Source: Acinetobacter pseudolwoffii
GTDB taxonomy: Bacteria; Pseudomonadota; Gammaproteobacteria; Pseudomonadales; Moraxellaceae
Reading direction: 5' to 3'
Assembly (NCBI RefSeq): GCF_002803605.1
Contig: NZ_PHRG01000001.1
Coordinates: 310,001 to 374,000, forward strand
Length of the DNA: 64,000 bases
Shown here piece after piece: positions 7,379-16,850 of the stretch. The translations under genes were made by a program, and so were the position numbers. Positions within the stretch are counted from its first letter, which is position 1, and every line of letters begins with the position of its first letter. Under the pieces are notes generated by a model. It ran no database searches. It was not told the DNA's origin and saw nothing but the letters and a program-made list of their open reading frames with translations.

Positions 7379-8296
7379 TCACTGTTCATGTAGATGATGT
7401 ATATCTATGATTTTTTGGGATCGACGATTCTTACGCTTACGCTGATCTTTCTTTAATTGCCCCTTTCTAAACTGTCGCATACCCAATAAGGGTCCTCGGA
7501 TATATTGATCATCCTTTTCAGGATCAGCTAAGTAAGCGAGCATCTTTTGGGCCTTACTTCTTTTAGCTAGATCGGACCTTTCCAGCAAACCAAGACCCCA
7601 CTGGTCTTTCTGCTGATGATACTGCCTGTAATCAGACTGGTTACAATTGAAAAACAGACCATCATCTCCCGTAATTTTTTCCTTCCAGATCTCACCTATA
7701 CGCATTCCTAGATAACTATCACCATATCGCAATGAGCCGTTATAGATCACCAAGAGATGACAGTGATACCCCTTACTCTTTCCTCCTTGTTCCAGTCGAT
7801 AGGCATAACCGACCTGATCTTTAAAAATCGTATCCTTGTCTTGAACCCGCTTAATCATTCTTTTGATATCTTGAGCAAAGCGTTCAATACTTGGGTCACG
7901 CCCAGTGCGATAAAATAAATCCACCCGTACAAGCAATAATTTGCAATGGTCGTCAACCAGCCCATCAAAGTACTTAAACAAACTTTTTTTATTTTCCTTA
8001 TTATTTTCACAAAATTCATTAATGAACTCTTCATGATGCTCTCTAAGTTCAGACTGGAACCTTTGAAATGCAGCACGACGATAGAATATTTCTTCATCGC
8101 TACGTTTGATTCGTTTAGGTAATAAATCAAAGTAAGCTTGAATCAAAGGTCTGTACATTCTGTTTGAGTCAGAAATTAATTCGACATCTTTGCTTAATCC
8201 ATCCAACTCAGATTCGAGATCTTGCCAGTGATATGTTTTTTTCATCACTTTCTTCATCAGGTTTTCAATTGCCAGTAAAGTTTGTGCTTCATTCAT
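7379..8296 (-). CDS. Inovirus Gp2-like / YagK-YfjJ domain protein, putative HUH replication protein
   Basis: A 305-residue protein. A long helical N-terminal half is followed by LLLVRVDLFYRTG (120-132), a helix, and GYHCHLLVIYNG (177-188), where His178-x-His180 matches the HUH metal site of rolling-circle replication nucleases in the YagK/YfjJ and inovirus Gp2 families. The very basic C-terminus (RKRKNRRSQK) fits DNA binding. A tyrosine nucleophile would be expected after the HUH motif; candidates are in the SDYRQYHQQK segment near residue 220. AGGA lies 8 nt before ATG 8296. Inference: the island may replicate or be mobilised through this protein. Confidence 0.75.
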   Translation of the reverse strand: MNEAQTLLAIENLMKKVMKKTYHWQDLESELDGLSKDVELISDSNRMYRPLIQAYFDLLPKRIKRSDEEIFYRRAAFQRFQSELREHHEEFINEFCENNKENKKSLFKYFDGLVDDHCKLLLVRVDLFYRTGRDPSIERFAQDIKRMIKRVQDKDTIFKDQVGYAYRLEQGGKSKGYHCHLLVIYNGSLRYGDSYLGMRIGEIWKEKITGDDGLFFNCNQSDYRQYHQQKDQWGLGLLERSDLAKRSKAQKMLAYLADPEKDDQYIRGPLLGMRQFRKGQLKKDQRKRKNRRSQKIIDIHHLHEQ

Positions 8297-8305
8297 CGTT
8301 GTCGT

Positions 8306-8328
8306 CCTATGGTGGTTAATTCCATAGG
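8306..8328. promoter_or_regulatory. Inverted repeat overlapping the Gp2-like ribosome site
   Basis: CCTATGG (8306-8312) and CCATAGG (8322-8328) pair perfectly around 9 bp. On the minus-strand transcript the 3' arm is part of the AGGA site 8 nt before the start codon, so folding or a bound protein could limit translation. Confidence 0.45.
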
Positions 8329-8388
8329 AGTGACTGATCTGTATTTTTTAACTTTGAAGCGGGTGGGTTATTTTTCTCTCAATAAAAC

Positions 8389-8416
8389 ACCTTCATCATT
8401 TGGGGATGATGAAGGT
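8389..8416 (-). terminator. Strong hairpin between the 933-residue gene and the Gp2-like gene
   Basis: Perfect 11-bp stem ACCTTCATCAT / ATGATGAAGGT (8389-8399, 8406-8416). On the minus strand it is followed by GTTTTATT, so it may terminate the transcript of the 933-residue gene. The surrounding 8297-8579 carries no gene; apart from this hairpin and the leader repeat it is AT-rich. An origin function for the neighbouring HUH protein is an alternative. Confidence 0.5.
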
Positions 8417-8579
8417 TATTAAGTTGTTTAAGTATTTAATAATATTAAATATATATCCCAGCTATTCTCATATTGAATAAGCCAGCAAGTGCATGACTAA
8501 AAAGAAAATCTCTACTTCTATAGCAAAGAAGGAAAATCTTACGAGTCCCCCTTTTTTATAGAGAAAAGTGAAGCGTAAG

Positions 8580-11381
8580 TTAAACATCCTTATTTTTTTC
8601 TTTCGCTCTTGCTTCAGCTACAATTTGGTCAGCACTTGGCTTTACAAAACTAGGCTTTTTCCTAGGATCCATAACTAAATACTGTGCTTTATTTGAAGTA
8701 GCTGTTTGCACTGTTTGTATATTATCTGAATTCCCCACTACAGGAGAGAGAGCCTGAGAGCTTGACTCTACAAGGGTTTCACTTTTATCTGGTATCAATA
8801 CTCCATCAGAATCATCTACAATAGTATCCTGTTCTTCCACCCCTCCACCTATTGATAGCTCGGCTTCGACATTTTCATCCTCTAGCAAAGTATTATCATC
8901 AGATTCAATTGAGACCACCCTCTGATCTGTATTCAGCATGTGAGTAGCCTGTAAGCTTTTAGGATCAGGTGTTACTGCTTCTTTAGATTGTTCATCACCA
9001 TTGCCATTTGTATTTTCAGCTGCATCCTCTACTTTCTTCGCATAGGTTTTACGGTTTCTGCCTAAAATTAAAAAACCAGACTTCCTTGGAAAGGATAAAA
9101 GATCTTGCTCATCAACTAAAATCAGAGGACAGTAAGCATAGAATTTTGACACCCTTTCAATAAATAATCGTCTTGTTTTCCGATCATTATTAAATATTTC
9201 AACATATCTTTGATTCAGGGACTGTTCTGTCTTGATCACACAAACTGCCCTTGCTCTTAGGTTTTTATTCCTAAAAAAATCAAATTGGTTAGTCTTATTA
9301 GCTGTGTCTTTTTTATAATACTTTTCAATTTGATCATCTTTATTGTCAACATAATTCTTCCAATACTTCGTAACAGCGTCACTTATATCATTAGGATTAG
9401 TATCGTCACTTTGTTGGAATAGTAAAGTTGCATCAATAAAATGTGACTGACCATATGGAATATAAACACCTATATGTTTAAGTAGATAGACTCCAGCAGT
9501 AGAACGACGTTTTAAGTTATCAATATAGTCGCGAAACATTTCGTCAAACAGCTTAGCTTCAGCTTTACTTTTTAACGCCCCAACCTCGAAAATAAACCGG
9601 AAAGCTATCACATCTTTCAAATCTTTATCAAATACTTGCAGAAGAAACGTGTTAATTAAATTTTCTTTTTTTGCAAGATCGCGCCACGCTTGCTTTTCTT
9701 TTTTGAAGGTTGGCTTAAGAACCTCATTTTTATAGAGTAGCAGTTGCTTTTCTATAGAATTAGTATCTTCAATTAAAAGGCCTCTAGGGAAGTAGCTTTT
9801 GAATTTATCAATAAAAAAAATCGCATCCGTTCTCAAATTTATCAGCGCACCATATCCTTCCTTTAGACAACCCCTATAGGAAAGTAAGGCTAACTGTTGC
9901 AAGAGTAGAGGTAACTGTGCAAGCTTACGAGATTCTTCAAAATTTCTTCTGATTTGCTCACTTGTAAATCCATGGTAATCACGAGAATACATCAATCGAG
10001 TAAGGAAGCATTCAATCTTTACCAACTCATCCAAAACACTAGGACGAACCATGATAGTAATCGCCTGCTGTTTATATAGATATTCGATTAACTTTATTCG
10101 TTCAATCGCCGTGGTAGACAGACCTTTTAACGTAAAGTATTTATTCAATCTTTTACTAGCATTATCATCAACCAACTCTTTCAGATCATATTTTTTCTTC
10201 TTAACATAGCCAGCCGGTTCAAAGATCTTTTTAGGCTTTGATCTTGCAGGATCTAGATAAATTTTATCCTTGTAGTACCTAAAATCATTAAGAAAAATGG
10301 AATACCTTCTTTCTTGGTATTCAAGTTCAGTTCCCTTATCAGCTTGCAATAAAAAAATACTAGATAAAAAATATCTCAAAAACTTTTCGCGAAACGCTAT
10401 TTTTTGTTTTTGTGACTTCAACTCTCCTATAAAGTGATCATCTGGATAGACCTTTTTAATCATCTCATGCCGGTTAATGAGCGTTATATTAGGTCTATCA
10501 ATATGACCCACAATATCCGAGACTTTTCGATTGTAATAATCGAACACCTCCTGAGGATTAGCATAGTTTTTCGTCTTATAAATCAGCAAAAAAGATAGGA
10601 TGAATTTGTTAGTGCTGACGATATGCGCATGATTTATCGTCATCAATATGCCGTTATCTTTTGAGAATACTAACTCCAAATGATTAATAAAATCTTGCAG
10701 GTAATCTGTTGACATATAGCCATTTCCATCTTCTCTTTTCTTGAGCCTGCTCGGCAAAACAACATCAAAGACACTGACACCTATTTTTATATTTTGGCTC
10801 AATAACTCATTATAGTTTTCTATCAATATTTTATAGAGTTCATTTTGCTTCGAGATATCTTCCAAGATTGATTCAGATGTATGTTCATATTCCAGTGCAA
10901 ATTTTTTATAAGCAGCCACAAATCCAAATATTTTGTCTGGGCTAAAACTTTTTTTATCCCATGTACTGGCAGACTTAAATTCATCATAAAGTTTGCACTC
11001 ACTCTGCCTTACAAAGGCTGAATACTTAAGGATGAAAGAATCCCAATGATAGTGGTCATTGAATCCATTAAATGCAAAAGATGATTCTGCTTTATTCAGA
11101 AAAGCTAACTTCTTATAAAAATCGATAATCTCCTGAACTTTCTTTTCATCCCCCTTTAGTGCTTTTTCATAATCAGCCCGTTTGTAAAACGAGTCATTTT
11201 CTATCTTTCTTAAAACAGTATGCACATCTTCTAAAGCAACAATGGTCTCATGATAAATACTCACCTTTGTATTTGTTTGCATGTACTGCAGTGAAGGCAA
11301 CTCAGTAGAGAATTTCTCCTTTAAGTAGGCAAACAGGTTTTTAAAAAATTCATCATCGTTGCCTGCCCAGTCCTTTATCAT
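8580..11381 (-). CDS. Large island protein of 933 residues, function unknown
   Basis: I do not recognise this family. It is a soluble-looking, Lys/Phe/Tyr-rich protein with no signal peptide or membrane segment. About residues 1-740 appear to be a folded mix of helices and strands; the last 190 are acidic and low complexity (NTNGNGDEQ, ESDDNTLLEDENVE) and end in a lysine-rich tail. The segment 245-300 (INHAHIV, then FILSFLLIYKTKN and a long helix) weakly recalls the strand-helix layout of the neighbouring Gp2-like protein, with HAH at 251-253, but no convincing nuclease motif follows. The codon use is AT-rich, unlike the core genes. Being the first gene after the integrase it could be a cargo or replication gene. 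Confidence 0.75.
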   Translation of the reverse strand: MIKDWAGNDDEFFKNLFAYLKEKFSTELPSLQYMQTNTKVSIYHETIVALEDVHTVLRKIENDSFYKRADYEKALKGDEKKVQEIIDFYKKLAFLNKAESSFAFNGFNDHYHWDSFILKYSAFVRQSECKLYDEFKSASTWDKKSFSPDKIFGFVAAYKKFALEYEHTSESILEDISKQNELYKILIENYNELLSQNIKIGVSVFDVVLPSRLKKREDGNGYMSTDYLQDFINHLELVFSKDNGILMTINHAHIVSTNKFILSFLLIYKTKNYANPQEVFDYYNRKVSDIVGHIDRPNITLINRHEMIKKVYPDDHFIGELKSQKQKIAFREKFLRYFLSSIFLLQADKGTELEYQERRYSIFLNDFRYYKDKIYLDPARSKPKKIFEPAGYVKKKKYDLKELVDDNASKRLNKYFTLKGLSTTAIERIKLIEYLYKQQAITIMVRPSVLDELVKIECFLTRLMYSRDYHGFTSEQIRRNFEESRKLAQLPLLLQQLALLSYRGCLKEGYGALINLRTDAIFFIDKFKSYFPRGLLIEDTNSIEKQLLLYKNEVLKPTFKKEKQAWRDLAKKENLINTFLLQVFDKDLKDVIAFRFIFEVGALKSKAEAKLFDEMFRDYIDNLKRRSTAGVYLLKHIGVYIPYGQSHFIDATLLFQQSDDTNPNDISDAVTKYWKNYVDNKDDQIEKYYKKDTANKTNQFDFFRNKNLRARAVCVIKTEQSLNQRYVEIFNNDRKTRRLFIERVSKFYAYCPLILVDEQDLLSFPRKSGFLILGRNRKTYAKKVEDAAENTNGNGDEQSKEAVTPDPKSLQATHMLNTDQRVVSIESDDNTLLEDENVEAELSIGGGVEEQDTIVDDSDGVLIPDKSETLVESSSQALSPVVGNSDNIQTVQTATSNKAQYLVMDPRKKPSFVKPSADQIVAEARAKEKNKDV

Positions 11382-11723
11382 CTGACTTAATCCCTTGCGT
11401 AGAATGATGTTAAAAAGTTATAAATATAGATAAAATAGATCTGTAATTTTCTAAATAATACATGTTTTATAATTTAAAAACCCTTATTTTAGTTAACTAC
11501 ATAAAATAAATATGCTTTTCTATCTCTTATATTTTTATATCTTATCCTTTTATTTTAATTCTATTATTTCTTTAAATAATTAGCTCTATCTCTTTGGTTG
11601 AATAAAAAATTCGATAAAAAAAGAGTTCCTCATTCTTAAAATACCCTCCTAAACAGCTCCCCCCACGCTACAGAATTCAATTAAAATTTCATTTAGACAT
11701 GTCAGATTTTTAAAAAAGTAGGC
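11382..11723. other. AT-rich intergenic stretch
   Basis: Very AT-rich spacer between the 933-residue gene and the integrase terminator. I see no ORF with a ribosome site, no RNA gene and no convincing repeat. It presumably holds the promoter of the 933-residue gene. Confidence 0.6.
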
Positions 11724-11751
11724 AAAAAAAAGACGTGCATACGCACGTCTT
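11724..11751 (-). terminator. Terminator after the integrase gene
   Basis: Perfect 9-bp stem AAGACGTGC / GCACGTCTT (11730-11738, 11743-11751) with a 4-nt loop and a T-run on the minus strand, about 85 bp beyond the integrase stop. Confidence 0.85.
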
Positions 11752-11836
11752 CAAAGTAATTTACTTACTTCAATTAAGCTCTTTCAGAGTAAATTTGACC
11801 AGGATAAATCTAAGAATCTATTAGGTGTAAGCAACG

Positions 11837-12988
11837 TCAAAACTCAGCTGTTTGAGCCACCCACTCTTTCACTTGCTCCCCATACCACGCCATCAACCTT
11901 ACTCTCTCATCCCAGTACTGTGCTCGATTATAGGCCGAGCGAATTCTATTTTGAGGCACATGAGCAAGCTGGCGCTCAATGGCATCTGGATTAAACAGAT
12001 TCGATTCATTTACGACAGTACTGAATAGAGATCTAAAACCATGTGTGGTCATCCGACCTGCATAGCCCGAACGCTTGATCACGGCCAAAATAGACTCGCT
12101 ACGCATAGGTTCTTTGTTATTTAAACGATGTGGAAATAGCAGTTCCTGATTATGGGTAAGTCTCAAAGACTGAAGCTCGGCAATCATCATGTCCGTCAAC
12201 GGTACACGATGTGGAAGACGGTTCTTCATCCGCTCTTCAGGGATATCCCACTTACGCCCTTCCAGATCAAATTCTTCCCAGCGTGCTTGCAGCAATTCAC
12301 TAACCCGAACGCCTGTCAGCATGATCAGAATAATGGCATGATGTGTTTGAGCATCACTTGGGTATGCTCTTACCTTTCTTAAAAATTCAGGCATTTCAGA
12401 GGCAGTAAGCGAAGCCAGGTTTTTGACTCTTTTGTTCTTGAGAGCACAAACCAGATCACCTGCCGGATTATCATAACGATAACCATGTACAATTGCATAC
12501 TTCATGACCATACCGCAACGAGATAAGGTTCGTTTTGCAATTTCAAGCGAGCCTCTAGCTTCAATCTTTTTAATGATCTGCAGAATCTCAGGTGCCTGAA
12601 TTTGATTAATACGCTTATTAGCAAGAGCAATATAAAGCTCATCCAAGGAAGCTCGAACATTACTAATATGTTTGGATGACCAGGTTTCTTTTTGATTATT
12701 GAACCAATCCTCTGCGACTTCCTTAAAATAAGGCTGCTCCTGCTCGACCTCAGTTGTATTTTTGAGTTTATATCTCAGATCAAGCGCGATCTCCCTTGCA
12801 CGCTTTAAACTTAGCTCAGGATAGATACCTAATGCTTTGGACTTCCTTTGTCCATTTTCCGTGTATCTGATAGACCAATATTTTTTGCCATTCGGATCGA
12901 TTCGTAAAGACAGACCATTAATATCAGAAAGGCGGTACTGTTTTTCCTGCGGTAATGCTTTTTTACACAGCACATCAGTAAGCGACAT
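11837..12988 (-). CDS. int: P4-type tyrosine integrase
   Basis: A 383-residue tyrosine recombinase (388 if started at ATG 13003). It has the DUF4102-type N-terminal arm-binding domain (LSDINGLSLRI, KYWSIRYTENG), a SAM-like core-binding domain, and the catalytic domain with Arg233, His321-x-x-Arg324, His348 and the nucleophile Tyr358 in AYNRAQYW (numbered from the longer start). All catalytic residues are present. I prefer ATG 12988, since family proteins start MSLTD-like and GGGA lies just upstream; ATG 13003 lacks a site. The gene lies about 180 bp from the 3' end of ssrA, the expected attachment site for this class. Confidence 0.93.
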   Translation of the reverse strand: MSLTDVLCKKALPQEKQYRLSDINGLSLRIDPNGKKYWSIRYTENGQRKSKALGIYPELSLKRAREIALDLRYKLKNTTEVEQEQPYFKEVAEDWFNNQKETWSSKHISNVRASLDELYIALANKRINQIQAPEILQIIKKIEARGSLEIAKRTLSRCGMVMKYAIVHGYRYDNPAGDLVCALKNKRVKNLASLTASEMPEFLRKVRAYPSDAQTHHAIILIMLTGVRVSELLQARWEEFDLEGRKWDIPEERMKNRLPHRVPLTDMMIAELQSLRLTHNQELLFPHRLNNKEPMRSESILAVIKRSGYAGRMTTHGFRSLFSTVVNESNLFNPDAIERQLAHVPQNRIRSAYNRAQYWDERVRLMAWYGEQVKEWVAQTAEF

Positions 12989-13020
12989 ATCTTTGTCCCA
13001 CATAATTAAACTTATTTAGT

Positions 13021-13090
13021 GGGTCAAATTGTCCCAATTTTGACCCTCATAAAGCAAAAATAGGGTCAAACAGCTTAGGACAGGGTCGGA
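13021..13090. repeat. GGGTCAAA repeats between integrase and ssrA
   Basis: GGGTCAAA occurs at 13021-13028 and 13063-13070, inverted at 13039-13046, with a degenerate copy GGGTCGGA at 13083-13090. The first two facing copies form an inverted repeat around TTGTCCC. They cover the integrase promoter region next to ssrA. Likely roles are arm-type binding sites for the integrase or an operator; both are inferences. Confidence 0.6.
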
Positions 13091-13103
13091 CAATACAGCC
13101 AAT

Positions 13104-13140
13104 AAAAAAGCCTTTAAACATTGAGTTTAAAGGCTTTTTT
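13104..13140 (-). terminator. Terminator downstream of ssrA
   Basis: A 16-bp perfect stem from AAAAAAGCCTTTAAAC (13104-13119) to its complement (13125-13140), loop ATTGA. It has T-runs in both directions; on the minus strand it ends the tmRNA transcript about 30 bp after its CCA end. Confidence 0.9.
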
Positions 13141-13171
13141 AGATTCCGATGGATTACTTCGGAAAGAATTT

Positions 13172-13530
13172 TGGTGGAGGTGGCGGGAGTTGAACCCGCG
13201 TCCGCCAGCATTACGCTCGAGAATACTACATGCTTAGATATCGTCTATTGTTTTAACTCTTTGTGACCCGACGAACAGGATACAAATCGCGATCCTCTTA
13301 GTTTAGTACAAAGCCCCGAGGCTTGGCTTTATACGGACTTGTGTGCGTGCGCTTCAGTCGGACTCTCTAACCACAAGTATTCGGAGAGGCGGACAAGCTG
13401 CCCTTAGGCAGCTAGAGCGTATGATTCGTCGTTTGCGACTAAAAAATGCAAATTTGATTTACGAGAGAAAATGCGCTCTCGGCATGCATCTATGAGTTTC
13501 ATCACCAGCGTCGAAGCCAGAAACACCCCC
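13172..13530 (-). ncRNA. ssrA: Transfer-messenger RNA (tmRNA)
   Basis: Frees stalled ribosomes and tags the nascent chain for degradation. The 5' end GGGGGTGTTTCTGGCTTCGA (from 13530) pairs with the 3' CACCTCC before the encoded ACCA end at 13172, giving a tRNA-Ala-like acceptor stem; the T arm TTGAACCC is visible in complement near 13190. The resume codon GCA is at 13436 and the tag reads ANDESYALAA followed by TAA at 13404-13406. Length 359 nt is usual. The 3' end faces the integrase and is the probable attB of the island, apparently intact. Confidence 0.97.
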
Positions 13531-13543
13531 AAAGTACAAGGCA

Positions 13544-13552
13544 ATCATAGCA
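13544..13552 (-). promoter_or_regulatory. Probable extended -10 of the ssrA promoter
   Basis: On the minus strand TGCTATGAT is an extended -10 element located so that transcription would begin about 7 nt upstream of the mature tmRNA 5' end, leaving a short leader for RNase P. No good -35 is seen at the usual distance. The interval also holds the divergent glpK promoter, which I cannot place. Confidence 0.45.
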
Positions 13553-13660
13553 TAGATGTCAAAAATTACGATGCATTTTCTAAACATTTACACAACTTGA
13601 TGCGCTTAATTACATTATTGCGCTAATATTTTACTTTTCAAGCCGAATAACAGAAAAATT

Positions 13661-15145
13661 ATGAGCTATTTACTGGCCCTAGATCAAGGAACCACATCGA
13701 GTCGGGCTATTATTTTTAATGAACATGGACAAATTCAGGCAACGGCTCAACGTGAAACCCATATTCAGACGCCACATTCAGGTTGGGTCGAACAGGATGC
13801 TCAGGAAATCTGGAGCACGCAGATTGCGGTGGTACAGCAAGCGCTTGCTACGGCGCGTATTCTCGCCAAAGATATCAAAGCCATTGGTCTGACCAATCAG
13901 CGCGAAACCACGGTGGTTTGGGATCGAAGAAATGGTAAACCGCTCGCGCCGGCCATCGTCTGGCAAGACCGTCGAACTTCTGACTGGTGTAACCAGCTGA
14001 TTGAACAGGGCTGGATGTGCAAAATTCAGCAGAAAACCGGTCTACGGATTGATCCTTATTTTAGTGCAGGAAAATTGGTCTGGTTTCTGGAGCATGTAGA
14101 AGGCGTACGTGAACTGGCTGAACAGGGTCATGTCGCTTTTGGTACTATCGATAGCTGGCTGATCTGGAACCTGACTCAAGGCGCAGAACATGTGATTGAA
14201 GCCAGCAATGCTTCCCGTACCATGCTGATGAATCTGCATCAACAAACTTGGGACGAAGAACTGTTGGAGCTGTTTCATATTCCTGCTTCGGTCTTACCAA
14301 AAATTATTTCCTCGGATAGTTATATCGCTGACACCGCTTCAGGTTTACTCGGTGCCAATATCCCCATTACCGGTATTCTAGGTGATCAGCAATCTGCACT
14401 GTTTGGTCAATCCTGTTTTGAAGTGGGGAGCGCAAAAAATACCTATGGCACCGGCTGTTTTATGCTGTTCAATACCGGTCAAGACATCCAGCTCAGTCAG
14501 AATAAACTGCTTTCTACCCTTGCCTGGCAAGCGCAGGGTCAAACTACCTATGCACTGGAAGGCAGCGTCTTTATGGCAGGTGCGGTAGTGCAATGGCTAC
14601 GTGATGGTCTCGGGATTATTCAAAAAAGCAATGATATCGAAAAACTGGCCTGTAAAGTTGAGGATACCGACGGCGTGGTTTTGGTTCCGGCCTTTACCGG
14701 ACTTGGCGCACCGCATTGGGACAGTGAAGCGCGTGCCCTGCTCTGTGGCATGTCTCGTGGTACGACTCAAGCGCATATCGCCCGAGCAGCCTTAGAATCA
14801 ATCGCTTTTCAGGTATCGGATGTCCTCAGTGCAATGCAATCCGATATTGCCCACCCTTTAAAAGAATTACGGGTCGATGGCGGTGCCAGTAGCAATGACA
14901 TGCTGATGCAGTTTCAGGCAGATATTCTCAATGTGCCGGTGCTGCGTCCGAAAATGCTGGAGTCTACCGCTTGGGGGGCAGCCGCCATGGCCGGATTAAA
15001 ATCCGGAATATTTTCCAGTCTGGAGGAAATTTCGCAGTCTTGGCAACTTGAACGTGCCTTTGAACCAAAAATGCAAAATGATGAGCGTGAAGCTCATTTA
15101 GCCAAATGGCAGAAGGCCTTAAATCGGGCCAAATCAGATCTATAA
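13661..15145 (+). CDS. glpK: Glycerol kinase
   Basis: Phosphorylates glycerol with ATP to sn-glycerol 3-phosphate in the cytoplasm. The 494 residues match the FGGY family length; ALDQGTTSSRAIIF at the N-terminus is the first phosphate-binding loop, LTNQRETTVVWDR and WQDRRT bind glycerol, GILGDQQSALFGQ and GGASSND are the later nucleotide-site motifs. No glpD or glpF is adjacent, so the gene appears to stand alone. It is transcribed away from ssrA and ends in a terminator shared with the convergent thioesterase. The ribosome site is weak. Confidence 0.97.
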   Translation: MSYLLALDQGTTSSRAIIFNEHGQIQATAQRETHIQTPHSGWVEQDAQEIWSTQIAVVQQALATARILAKDIKAIGLTNQRETTVVWDRRNGKPLAPAIVWQDRRTSDWCNQLIEQGWMCKIQQKTGLRIDPYFSAGKLVWFLEHVEGVRELAEQGHVAFGTIDSWLIWNLTQGAEHVIEASNASRTMLMNLHQQTWDEELLELFHIPASVLPKIISSDSYIADTASGLLGANIPITGILGDQQSALFGQSCFEVGSAKNTYGTGCFMLFNTGQDIQLSQNKLLSTLAWQAQGQTTYALEGSVFMAGAVVQWLRDGLGIIQKSNDIEKLACKVEDTDGVVLVPAFTGLGAPHWDSEARALLCGMSRGTTQAHIARAALESIAFQVSDVLSAMQSDIAHPLKELRVDGGASSNDMLMQFQADILNVPVLRPKMLESTAWGAAAMAGLKSGIFSSLEEISQSWQLERAFEPKMQNDEREAHLAKWQKALNRAKSDL

Positions 15146-15173
15146 CCTGTATCAATCTGAAGGTCGAAAGCTA

Positions 15174-15200
15174 AAAAAGCACTGTTAAACAGTGCTTTTT
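15174..15200. terminator. Bidirectional terminator between glpK and thioesterase gene
   Basis: Stem GCACTGTT / AACAGTGC (15179-15186, 15188-15195) flanked by A-run and T-run, so it works for both convergent genes. Confidence 0.85.
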
Positions 15201-15218
15201 ATTTTCTATCTCTTACCC

Positions 15219-15716
15219 TCAATAAGCATAAGATGCAATCGCTGTAGCAATTGGCTTATCTTCATCATTGACCATGGTCATACGCATGGTGCAGCCCTTA
15301 CGCCCCAAACGTAAGGTTTCTGCCCGCGCGATAAAATATTTACCGCGCCCGGGTGCCAGATAATCCACCCGCATATCCACTGTCGCCAAACGCGAGACTT
15401 TTTTAATGGTGTCGGCAATGGTTTCAGGTTCGGCTTTTTTATATAACTCCCCCATCGCTACAATTCCACCGACACTATCGAGTACCGTGGCCGCAAGACC
15501 GCCATGCAAAATTTGAAACGCGACATTACCAATCATAAAATCCTGCATTTCGACATAGGCTTCGATCTGGCCTTCCACCACCCGCATGCTCATGCCATTA
15601 TGCTTAAAAAAAGGAGAGCTATTAAAAGCATGTACCAACTGATTTAAGACCACATCAATATCCACCTTTGCCCCCAAGTGTATATTACCTGTCCAGCTTT
15701 TCTCTGTCTTAGTCAT
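15219..15716 (-). CDS. PaaI-family hotdog thioesterase
   Basis: A 165-residue single-hotdog protein. ILHGGLAATVLDSVGGIVAM is the PaaI signature, in which the aspartate and HGG loop serve thioester hydrolysis, and the strand VDMRVDYLAPGRG follows. The likely substrate is an acyl-CoA or aryl-CoA, not determinable here. I chose ATG 15716; the frame can be extended to a GTG at 15734 without a good ribosome site. It diverges from hemB, about 100 bp away. Confidence 0.88.
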   Translation of the reverse strand: MTKTEKSWTGNIHLGAKVDIDVVLNQLVHAFNSSPFFKHNGMSMRVVEGQIEAYVEMQDFMIGNVAFQILHGGLAATVLDSVGGIVAMGELYKKAEPETIADTIKKVSRLATVDMRVDYLAPGRGKYFIARAETLRLGRKGCTMRMTMVNDEDKPIATAIASYAY

Positions 15717-15788
15717 CACTCTGCTCAAATCCACCGCAATAAAAAACCGCTAATTTATGCCCAAAAATTTCAGTTAGGGCTACAATAG

Positions 15789-16835
<1,047 letters not shown>

Positions 16836-16850
16836 AAGGATTTCGGCGCA

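Noticed and set aside
1..13170. Complete prophage
   Set aside because: No capsid, portal, terminase, tail or lysis gene is recognisable; the region fits an integrative island or satellite better.
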